Below are positions 1-5,740 of a DNA stretch of 5,740 bases, piece after piece. This stretch comes from an uncultured Prevotellaceae bacterium. Its GTDB lineage: Bacteria > Bacteroidota > Bacteroidia > Bacteroidales > Bacteroidaceae. Within the stretch, counting starts at the first letter, position 1, and every line of letters starts with the position of its first letter. The stretch covers positions 1 to 5,740 of the forward strand of contig CALZOH010000197.1 in the NCBI GenBank assembly GCA_945827465.1, written 5' to 3'. The position numbers and the translations under genes were made by a program. Below the pieces are notes generated by a model, which was given only the letters and a program-made list of their open reading frames with translations, had not been told where the DNA came from and did not search any database.

Positions 1-6
1 CATGAA

Positions 7-25
7 GGGCGTATGCGATACGCCC
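7..25 (+). repeat. Palindromic repeat copy 1 (core GGGCGTATGCGATACGCCC)
   Basis: An 8-bp inverted repeat (GGGCGTAT / ATACGCCC) surrounds GCG. It is followed by CTACA and preceded by CATGAA, against CATGGA in copies 2 and 4. The right side (TGTTCGGT at 33-40, then TATTTCATGGGT at 41-52) matches sequence beside copy 3 in inverted orientation. The window edge cuts off the left flank. Confidence 0.9.
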
Positions 26-72
26 CTACACTTGTTCGGTTATTTCATGGGTAATACGATGGTTGAATGACA

Positions 73-117
73 TGCAACTTCCCTGCCATGGAGGGCGTAT
101 GCGATACGCCCCTACAT
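73..117 (+). repeat. Palindromic repeat copy 2, extended 45-bp form
   Basis: The core inverted repeat lies at 93-111. The surrounding 45 bases, from TGCAACTT through GCCATGGA to CCTACAT, match copy 4 at 44 of 45 positions (the one difference is C82 against G5301). The conserved flank shows that the repeat unit is larger than the hairpin. It lies in the non-coding DNA beyond the terminator, so it is not needed to end the large gene's transcript. Confidence 0.92.
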
Positions 118-198
118 TTGTTGGATGGAGAACGTAACATTTACTCATAAAACACGATCAAGTGCAGTGATTCAACCTTTGTTCCAACAATAGACGCG

Positions 199-226
199 AA
201 AAAAGGCGTGGCCGTAGCCACGCCTT
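199..226 (-). terminator. Intrinsic terminator of the large gene
   Basis: On the minus strand a perfect 10-bp stem (AAGGCGTGGC pairing with GCCACGCCTT) encloses a TACG loop and runs into six Ts. The closing C-G pair makes this a cUACGg tetraloop, a known extra-stable type. It lies 29 bp past the stop codon, as expected for the end of the transcript, and supports the gene being last in, or alone in, its transcription unit. Confidence 0.93.
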
Positions 227-255
227 CATAACTAATGATGAGAATAATTCTGTAA

Positions 256-3200
256 TTATTTTACAGATACTTTTTTCTTACCAATGATATAGATACCCTT
301 GTTCAGACCCTTGAGGGCGTCAGCGGCCTTCGCATTGCGCTTAACCAGCTTACCGTCAATGGTGTAAACATTAGAGTTGGCAGCATTCTTCACTGCGATA
401 GCATTCTTCACAGCGTTGATGATGTCACCGGTAGTTACTTCGAGGTCAGCTGCACCTTCACCGTTAACAACTTGTTTCGGATCGAGGTAACCGCTGCGAG
501 CGGAGATAGAAACCTTACCGGTAGTTGCGGTCAACGCGCTGTTTACGAAGATACCCATACCCGGAGCTTCAACTGTCATACCCTGGAGTGTACCAACCAA
601 ACCGTTGGCAACAACAGCAGAAGTATCGGTTACATCCTCAGGAGTAGCGAGAACAATCGGGAACTGACCATTATCAGCTTCACTTTCACCGGTTACGATG
701 ATGAACGGCTCACCGGCTTCGAAGTCGGTCTTGGCAACCAGACCCAAAGTTGTGCCTTCATCTGAAGAAGTCAGACTGTGAACACCGTAAGTCTGTGCAC
801 CGGAATTGAGTTCTTCAATAGAAATATCACCACCTGTAGCGAACGGCAAGGTCATAATCTGAGTTGTAGATGCGGGGAACCAGTTAATGGTCAAAATATC
901 AGATTCAGCAGGAACGAACTTCCAGCACTGCTGGTGATCGGTAGCCGAAGTCCAAATGAAGGCGGTCTGAGTAGACTGATCAGCCTTCAATGAAGTGTAA
1001 GGAGCATCGGTGACTGCAGCAGGCTGTAAGCGGAATCCGCCCTGACCGTAGTAGACAACCTTGAAGGTATCAGGAGTATGAGCAGTTACAATAGAACCTG
1101 CACCGATACCGCCCTTGTAAGCGCCCCAGTACTGACCTGTACCCAGGCTCTGGATAGCAAACTGATGATCTTCACCCTCAACCGGAACAAGACGCCATAC
1201 GGCATACGGGTCGGTTTCAGGAGCCGTGGTAGCAATCGGATAAGTACCCATGTTCAGAGAGGCACCTGTATTGAGACTGCCGAGGAAGATTGGCTGATCA
1301 ATAGCGTATTCACGAACAGAACCTGCAACGATGGTGTACCAGGTATTGGCTGCAGGGAAGGTTACGTGAGCAGCTAAAGCATCGTAAGCTTCAGAGAACT
1401 TGGCGATAGCTTCCTTGATCTGAGACTGGTAAGGCTGAACGGGATCTACAAGAGACTTGCCATCTTTGAGAGCCTGAGCGAAGGCGTCGATAGCATCTTG
1501 AGAGTCAACATAACCAACACCTTCACCCTCTTCAGCATTGGCAGCGATTTCGTTATAGAACTTGTAGAGTTCAGCCATCTTGGTAGTATCGGCGAACAAG
1601 CTTCTTGCTAAGTCAACGGCATTCTGAAGTTCTACAATCTTAGAATCGTCAAGCATGTGGAGCGGTTCAATAGCTTCAGCAGCGTCGATGAGCACCTTCA
1701 TGGCGTCAACGGCAGCCTTCACATCAGCATTGTAGTTGTACTGAACGCGGTTGGGATCCAAGCCCTGGAAGAGCTGCCATTCACCAACGTTCCAAGTAAT
1801 ACCGGTAATCTCAGGATTAGCAAACGTACGATAAGCCTCCTTACCATTCATGGCAGTATTCTTGATGACGAAGCGGATGTACTTGTAGCTGTCACCCAAT
1901 TCGATAACAGGAGATACATACTTGGCACCGGCTGTTCTGTCAGGCATGCCTTCAGTCAACTCAGTAATACGTGTCCACTGATCGATTTGAGCCTGGTCGG
2001 TGCTGGCACCGAGGTCGTCGTCGTTAGTAGCGAAAACTTCAATGTCGGTCGGGTTGTCAACAACGGCAGTACCTGTACGACCGATGTACTCGAACCAGAA
2101 GTTGTTCACAGGATTATTCAACTTCACCTGGAGGTTGTGATAACCAATACCGGTGTGCTTGTAGTTGTCACCTTCCAATTCAATCAATTTCTGTTCCCAC
2201 TCATCAGCGGTGATATTGGGATTCTGCATGGATTCAGCATACCAAATAGAGTGGAAGTTGTTCTGGTAAGCAGTTTCACCGTCGATGAGATGCTCGAAGG
2301 TTCCGTAGTCTGAGATAGACTGGCTGTTGGCGCTGAACTGGCTGGCGTCGGTAATCAACTTTTGACGGCTTCCGAGAGCAGCATTGTAGAGACTATTAGC
2401 GTCTGCTAACACCTGAGCCAACTGAGCATCGAGGGCTTCACGATCAACGTAAAGGTCGTTAACAGCCTTGATAGCAGCAGCAAGAGCATCGATGTCTGCC
2501 TGAGTCGCTGTATTGTTTGCAATCTTCGAAGCAGAGATCTTCATGAGAGCGTTCATGTTATCCACTGCTTCCTTCATGCCGGGAACGGCGTTATACTCAG
2601 AGTTCTCAGTAGCATTGGCAGCATAGAGCTGGAGTTCGCAGATGTTGAAAGTAACACCCGACTTAAACGGATTGGCGAAGTTGCGATTTACATGCATGTT
2701 GGTGGTTGAACGAACTACCAAACGTACATATTTATAAGGTTCGCCAAAGTTGAGAGTCGGAGATACATAGTGAGCATCAGATACGTTGGCAGGGAATCCG
2801 TCAACGAGGTCACATACGTGTAACCACTCGGTAGAGTCAGCGGCAGCTGTGCTGGCACCAAGAGCGTCGTCATTGGTTACGTAAACACCGATGTTGTTCG
2901 GGTTGTCGTGATAAGCAGAAGGAGCAGGACGTCCCCAGTATTCAAAGAAGAGCTTGTCGATGGGCTCGTTCAAAGCAATCTGAAGGTTGTGATAACCGAT
3001 ACCTTCATAAGTCGGATCAGCAAATTGGGTGCTCCACTGTGACTCGAACTCAGAAGCATAGCTGTGTACACCGTCGATCAGAACATTGTTGTTCTGGTTC
3101 TTGGCATTTGAAGTAATCTGAGCACCATTGGTGATCAACTTCACGTAGTCATAAACCTTAGGAAGAACCTGATTAGCGGTATCCAAGTAAGTCTGCAACT

Positions 3201-4677
3201 TGTTGCCCAGCAACTTGGCAGGACCGTTCTGAATGGCAGCAGCAATGATGGCTTCATCGGTAATAGGCTTTACAACCCATGCAGAAGCACCGTTGGCACC
3301 ACCGTCCCAATTAACGATGTCACCGCTTAGACCATTACCGTCCAAGTGACCTTCGGTATGATAAGCAATACCAGATCCGGTATTGGTGATGTTCCACTGT
3401 GAAGAACCGGCAATGATATTGAATACCTGAGGAACTTCTTGAGCATCGGTCATCAGCACCTTGGCACTGAGTTGACCACCATCGGCAATGTAACGACCGC
3501 TGGCCACATTCTGGATAGAATATGTACCGTCACCCAATGAGGTCACCTTGAAGATTACGGAAGGATCAGATTCGCTATACTTACCCCAAGCCAAATGACC
3601 CTTTACATTAACCGTCATGGCTTTCAGCTCATGCTGATAATTCTCATAATTGGGGAAAGCATTGATGAAAGCATAGTAACCATCGGTAACACCGATGAGA
3701 GAAGCCTCCACTTCGTTGAAAGCTGTTTCAAGAGCTTCGTACAATTGCTGAGCCTTGGCATCGTCGCCAGTTTCGCTGCCATACAAGAAATCTTGAGCAT
3801 TTACCAATGCCAATTCATAAGCAGCAACCTTATCCTCTGCATAGTAACCGGGTTCAGTACCTATAGTGTAAACACGCTTCTCAGCTGTAATCATACCCAC
3901 CAAAGCATCGAGCTTGGCCAATGCACTTTCATCGTAAGCAACTTTATAGAAGTTCCAAGTTGAGATATCCTGACCGGCAGAACCGTAATATGAGTAACCA
4001 TAGTTCCAGAAAGGACCGAACTTAAAGGTAATGAAAGATCCATCAGCATTTTCTACCCAATGCAGGAATGCACCTGACATATTGTTAACCAAACCGGTAG
4101 AAGTCCACTGATCATGCTTGAAATAAGTCACATTACCATTTTCATCAACCGGATAGTCTACCTTAGAATTGATTAGCTGAGGAATGGCCCAAGCCGAAAC
4201 CACCTGGAAGCTGGTAGCTTCGTTAATGTCTTCTACCAATTCAGTAATACATTCAGCACCATTACCTTCAGGAGTACCCTTCACGTACTTCTTGGAGTCT
4301 ACATGCTGCAAATAGTAAGAAGTGACCTCTTCAACGCCTTCAGGTGTCAAAGCTTTCTGAGCAGGAGCCTCCACCAAGGTAAAGAAGTTGTCACTACTCA
4401 GAGGTGTTGCTGTAACGTCCAACTGAGTACCATTGCCTCTATTGAACTTGTCGCTTGTTCCGCCGAGGAACACGTTAGACAAGTCTTCAAACTTACAGTT
4501 GGCATACGCCATGTTCCATGTACCGGTAGCATTCTGAAGCATGAAAACATCACCCGGCTTTAAGTCTTGCCAAGAGACCTGATCACCCTTCACCACAATC
4601 CCACTCGGGCCGTCGGCGAATGCTGGTACCACAAACACTGCCATGAGCAGTGCAAGTAATCCAAAAAACTTTTTCAT
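256..4677 (-). CDS. Large secreted multidomain protein with discoidin-like and beta-trefoil-like modules and a T9SS-type C-terminal tail
   Basis: The frame is intact over 1473 residues (roughly 160 kDa). The chosen ATG begins a clear Sec signal peptide (MKK, then a hydrophobic core, with likely cleavage after A21 in VVPAFA/DG). There is no lipobox cysteine, so it is not a typical lipoprotein. Rough order: beta-rich, possibly trefoil-like region 41-247; helical linker 248-327 (FIVAR-like); beta-trefoil-like region 330-472 with FKVTSLGDGTYSIQN and GRYIADGG; helical linker 473-512; discoidin-like module 513-686; linker 694-770; second discoidin-like module 774-971; long alanine-rich helical stretch 984-1105; ricin-like region 1108-1257 with FAIQSLGTGQYWGAY; beta domain 1259-1395; sorting-type tail 1437-1473. 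No catalytic motif was recognised and there are only five cysteines. Known of such families: discoidin and ricin-like folds often bind glycans, and T9SS tails direct export across the outer membrane. Inferred: a surface or secreted glycan-binding or adhesive protein. Ligand and exact family are unknown. It stands alone, with its own promoter and terminator. Confidence 0.97.
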   Translation of the reverse strand: MKKFFGLLALLMAVFVVPAFADGPSGIVVKGDQVSWQDLKPGDVFMLQNATGTWNMAYANCKFEDLSNVFLGGTSDKFNRGNGTQLDVTATPLSSDNFFTLVEAPAQKALTPEGVEEVTSYYLQHVDSKKYVKGTPEGNGAECITELVEDINEATSFQVVSAWAIPQLINSKVDYPVDENGNVTYFKHDQWTSTGLVNNMSGAFLHWVENADGSFITFKFGPFWNYGYSYYGSAGQDISTWNFYKVAYDESALAKLDALVGMITAEKRVYTIGTEPGYYAEDKVAAYELALVNAQDFLYGSETGDDAKAQQLYEALETAFNEVEASLIGVTDGYYAFINAFPNYENYQHELKAMTVNVKGHLAWGKYSESDPSVIFKVTSLGDGTYSIQNVASGRYIADGGQLSAKVLMTDAQEVPQVFNIIAGSSQWNITNTGSGIAYHTEGHLDGNGLSGDIVNWDGGANGASAWVVKPITDEAIIAAAIQNGPAKLLGNKLQTYLDTANQVLPKVYDYVKLITNGAQITSNAKNQNNNVLIDGVHSYASEFESQWSTQFADPTYEGIGYHNLQIALNEPIDKLFFEYWGRPAPSAYHDNPNNIGVYVTNDDALGASTAAADSTEWLHVCDLVDGFPANVSDAHYVSPTLNFGEPYKYVRLVVRSTTNMHVNRNFANPFKSGVTFNICELQLYAANATENSEYNAVPGMKEAVDNMNALMKISASKIANNTATQADIDALAAAIKAVNDLYVDREALDAQLAQVLADANSLYNAALGSRQKLITDASQFSANSQSISDYGTFEHLIDGETAYQNNFHSIWYAESMQNPNITADEWEQKLIELEGDNYKHTGIGYHNLQVKLNNPVNNFWFEYIGRTGTAVVDNPTDIEVFATNDDDLGASTDQAQIDQWTRITELTEGMPDRTAGAKYVSPVIELGDSYKYIRFVIKNTAMNGKEAYRTFANPEITGITWNVGEWQLFQGLDPNRVQYNYNADVKAAVDAMKVLIDAAEAIEPLHMLDDSKIVELQNAVDLARSLFADTTKMAELYKFYNEIAANAEEGEGVGYVDSQDAIDAFAQALKDGKSLVDPVQPYQSQIKEAIAKFSEAYDALAAHVTFPAANTWYTIVAGSVREYAIDQPIFLGSLNTGASLNMGTYPIATTAPETDPYAVWRLVPVEGEDHQFAIQSLGTGQYWGAYKGGIGAGSIVTAHTPDTFKVVYYGQGGFRLQPAAVTDAPYTSLKADQSTQTAFIWTSATDHQQCWKFVPAESDILTINWFPASTTQIMTLPFATGGDISIEELNSGAQTYGVHSLTSSDEGTTLGLVAKTDFEAGEPFIIVTGESEADNGQFPIVLATPEDVTDTSAVVANGLVGTLQGMTVEAPGMGIFVNSALTATTGKVSISARSGYLDPKQVVNGEGAADLEVTTGDIINAVKNAIAVKNAANSNVYTIDGKLVKRNAKAADALKGLNKGIYIIGKKKVSVK
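1765..2358 (-). repeat. Internal duplication copy 2: second discoidin-like module (residues 774-971)
   Basis: The second paralogous module opens with LITDASQFSANS and LIDG and repeats the landmarks of copy 1 in the same order: GIGYHNLQ (identical), WFEYIGR, ATNDDDLGAST, YVSPVIELGDSYKYIR, FANP and GEWQLFQ. It is about 24 residues longer, mainly through an insertion between LIDG and GIGYHNLQ (around residues 812-842, acidic and lysine-containing). Each copy is followed by an alanine-rich helical linker, so the duplicated unit probably included module plus linker. Divergence is well past recent duplication. Confidence 0.75.
2620..3141 (-). repeat. Internal duplication copy 1: first discoidin-like module (residues 513-686)
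   Basis: This part of the large gene encodes the first of two paralogous modules. It opens with LITNGAQITSNA and LIDG and runs through GIGYHNLQ, FFEYWGR, VTNDDALGAST, YVSPTLNFGEPYKYVR and FANP, ending at ELQLYAA. The layout (an opening segment with an asparagine/glycine-rich turn, an 'IDG' motif, a 'YKYVRLVV' strand and a closing 'ELQLY' strand) resembles F5/8 type C (discoidin) domains, in which a closing strand carrying E-x-x-[VL]-x is usual. The fold call is by eye. The pairing with copy 2 is seen directly. Confidence 0.75.
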
Positions 4678-4795
4678 TTTTACTAATTATTATATTGGGG
4701 TTATACTTAACTTACATTTTTACATACCACGCCGCTTTCGCGTGTGAATTTCGCCTACCAATTCTTAAAGAATAGAAAGGTGGTATTTATATTTG
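4678..4795 (-). promoter_or_regulatory. 5' leader of the large gene with alternative hairpins
   Basis: This is the region between the proposed transcription start and the ATG. The 20 bases next to the start codon are A/T-rich with no Shine-Dalgarno, as is usual in Bacteroidetes. Further upstream, a long-range stem (4724-4730 with 4780-4786, continued by 4735-4739 with 4775-4779 across a 4-base bulge) can form. It is incompatible with two smaller pairings: 4728-4732 with 4740-4744, and 4756-4760 plus 4761-4765 with 4781-4785 and 4769-4773. No T-tract follows the hairpins, so a transcription terminator is not evident. I do not recognise a known riboswitch class. Confidence 0.4.
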
Positions 4796-4801
4796 TAATA
4801 G

Positions 4802-4809
4802 CAAAGATA
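4802..4809 (-). promoter_or_regulatory. Putative Bacteroidetes-type promoter, -7 element TATCTTTG
   Basis: The minus strand reads TATCTTTG, an exact match to the Bacteroidetes primary-sigma -7 consensus TAnnTTTG. It would start transcription near 4795, giving a leader of about 115-120 nt. The -33 element is weak: the nearest TTTG (complement of 4838-4841) lies 28 bp upstream of the -7 box, longer than the usual spacing of about 19-21. An activator or a degenerate -33 is possible. The -7 match is seen; its use as a promoter is inferred. Confidence 0.6.
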
Positions 4810-5215
4810 CGTTTAATTAGTGGTCGAGTATTCCATACAAAAGGTTTTCTGCCAAAAAATCGTGAAAAATAAGTGACGAACAAACAAAAAAGCTCAAAAA
4901 ACACGTCGTTTTGCAATTTGACAATAACAAAAAGACGATTATTTAACCACAACCATTGTTAATTAACGCATAAATTGGGCCTGATTCACTATGGCAGAAC
5001 GTAAAATATTCCCAATTCGATGAAACTTTAGCACGAATGGAACAATATTCCTATATTAATTAATTAAAGGAACGCGCACGCGAGAAATATCAACCAATAG
5101 AGAATACTACCGGTTCACTTCATTTTCAATCATCATGGCACCCATGAAATAGTGAGAGACCCCGGTTTGACACCATCAATCGGCCCGAGAAAGCATTGTA
5201 TTTCACCGAACAGGA
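4810..5215. other. Non-coding A/T-rich region upstream of the promoter
   Basis: No frame here has a convincing start, composition or recognisable protein. The stretch holds A-runs (4855-4900), TTAATTAA words (near 4959-4966 and 5058-5066) and, at 5140-5151, a 12-base match in inverted orientation to 41-52. It probably serves as upstream control DNA or simple spacer. No tRNA or other RNA gene was seen. Confidence 0.5.
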
Positions 5216-5238
5216 GTAGGGGCGTATCGCATACGCCC
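5216..5238 (-). repeat. Palindromic repeat copy 3, inverted orientation
   Basis: Read on the minus strand this gives the same core followed by CCTAC, then CTGTTCGGT as beside copy 1. It is the only copy of the four in this orientation and forms a divergent pair with copy 4, 73 bp away between cores. Between them is another short inverted repeat (TGGGCGA at 5244-5250, TCGCCCA at 5264-5270). Confidence 0.9.
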
Positions 5239-5291
5239 TGAAGTGGGCGAAAACGAAATGATGTCGCCCAACATGATACATTCGTTTAATG

Positions 5292-5336
5292 TGCAACTTC
5301 GCTGCCATGGAGGGCGTATGCGATACGCCCCTACAT
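5292..5336 (+). repeat. Palindromic repeat copy 4, extended 45-bp form
   Basis: The core lies at 5312-5330. The full 45-base unit differs from copy 2 at a single position, although the two lie 5.2 kb apart on opposite sides of the gene. This near identity in non-coding DNA points to recent spread or to constraint on the sequence. Confidence 0.92.
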
Positions 5337-5512
5337 ATTTACTATTAATTTGATGATAACAAAATGGTCAAACGAATGGTTTTGATGCAGAGGCGAACAC
5401 AACAAAACCATCAAATGAACCTCAACGGAACTATAAATAAATACAATTTCACCCCGGAGAATTAACATTCATTCAAACAATATCGTTGTGAAATGACCAA
5501 ATCAATCGTGAC
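5337..5512. other. Non-coding spacer between the palindromic repeats and the right-end repeats
   Basis: It is A/T-rich with no credible gene and no strong hairpin seen. Together with 4678-5336 and 5513-5740 it makes more than 1 kb without a gene, long for a bacterial intergenic region. Confidence 0.5.
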
Positions 5513-5653
5513 GATGCAAACATTTATGTGACATTTTGGCCGTCGCGACTGCAGTCGTTATAGAATGTTAAAGCAATTGGGCCGAACCGTTAACAGCGAT
5601 ACAGACTTCTATGTGACATTTTAACTGTCACGACTGCATTTATTAAAGAATGT
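5513..5653. repeat. Degenerate direct repeat, two 56-bp units at an 85-bp period
   Basis: The units at 5513-5568 and 5598-5653 agree at 44 of 56 positions without gaps. Shared landmarks are TATGTGACATTTT, CGACTGCA and AGAATGT. The first unit holds a perfect 12-bp palindrome, CGACTGCAGTCG (5546-5557), which is lost in the second. No open frame of credible length crosses the region. Confidence 0.75.
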
Positions 5654-5664
5654 GAACACAATTT

Positions 5665-5740
5665 CGTCGTCACGACCGTTACGACGGTTTTGTGTGACCC
5701 GAGTCAGCATCGTCGCAACCGTTTCGGCGGTTTTGTGTGA
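5665..5740. repeat. Short related repeats ending in CGGTTTTGTGTGA, running off the window
   Basis: Two units, 5665-5697 and 5711-5740, share CGTCG at the start, a central ACCGTT or ACCGTTT, and the identical ending CGGTTTTGTGTGA. Each can form a small hairpin (ACCGT with ACGGT; AACCG with CGGTT) followed by TTTT. The CGTCG/GTCACGAC words also occur in the 85-bp-period repeat next to it, so both may belong to one array that continues beyond the right edge. Confidence 0.65.

Noticed and set aside
7..111. Tandem palindromic repeats as a CRISPR array
   Set aside because: Only two copies occur here, flanks outside the core are also conserved with distant copies, and orientation varies among the four copies, which does not fit CRISPR repeat-spacer structure.
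93..111. Palindromic repeat as a terminator
   Set aside because: The stem is not followed by a T-tract on either strand, and a better terminator lies between it and the gene.
1657..2313. 218-residue plus-strand open frame inside the large gene
   Set aside because: It lies antisense to the discoidin-like module and its linkers, with a composition typical of a shadow frame; the minus-strand frame has signal peptide, modules and tail.
4755..4952. 65-residue minus-strand frame upstream of the large gene
   Set aside because: It overlaps the best promoter -7 element and the leader hairpins, is rich in F/N/K as expected from A/T-rich non-coding DNA, and shows no recognisable family.
5126..5308. 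60-residue minus-strand frame
   Set aside because: It runs through palindromic repeat copy 3 and into copy 4, so the peptide merely translates repeat DNA; no start signal or family was recognised.
5671..5691. ACCGT/ACGGT hairpin plus TTTT as a rightward terminator
   Set aside because: The stem is only 5 bp, there is no upstream plus-strand gene, and a similar hairpin recurs in the neighbouring repeat unit, so it is better explained as part of the array.

Overview
The window looks like a chromosomal segment of a Bacteroidales bacterium, Prevotella-like or a relative. This rests on three things. The one large protein has a Sec signal peptide and a short C-terminal sorting-type tail (VYTIDGKLVK ... 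KGIYIIGKKKVSVK). A TATCTTTG element upstream fits the Bacteroidetes -7 consensus TAnnTTTG. The bases before the start codon are A/T-rich with no Shine-Dalgarno. I cannot fix the genus from the sequence.

Layout, left to right. Positions 1-117 hold two copies of a short palindromic repeat (core GGGCGTATGCGATACGCCC). Positions 199-226 are a strong intrinsic terminator for leftward transcription. Positions 256-4677 (minus strand) are one intact 1473-residue secreted multidomain protein filling 77% of the window. Positions 4678-4800 are its putative leader, which can form mutually exclusive hairpins. Positions 4802-4809 are the best promoter -7 element. From 4810 to the end there is no credible gene: A/T-rich DNA, then two more copies of the palindromic repeat (one inverted, one direct), then degenerate repeats that run to the right edge.

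The gene appears to be monocistronic, with its own promoter and terminator. The protein has no catalytic domain I can recognise. It seems to be a chain of beta-rich binding modules (three ricin/beta-trefoil-like regions and two paralogous discoidin-like regions) separated by alanine-rich helical linkers, ending in a beta domain and a T9SS-type tail. The best reading is a surface or secreted carbohydrate-binding or adhesive protein; the ligand is unknown. The most notable points are the binding-only modular architecture, the internal duplication, the shared repeat family on both sides of the gene, and the potentially switching 5' leader.
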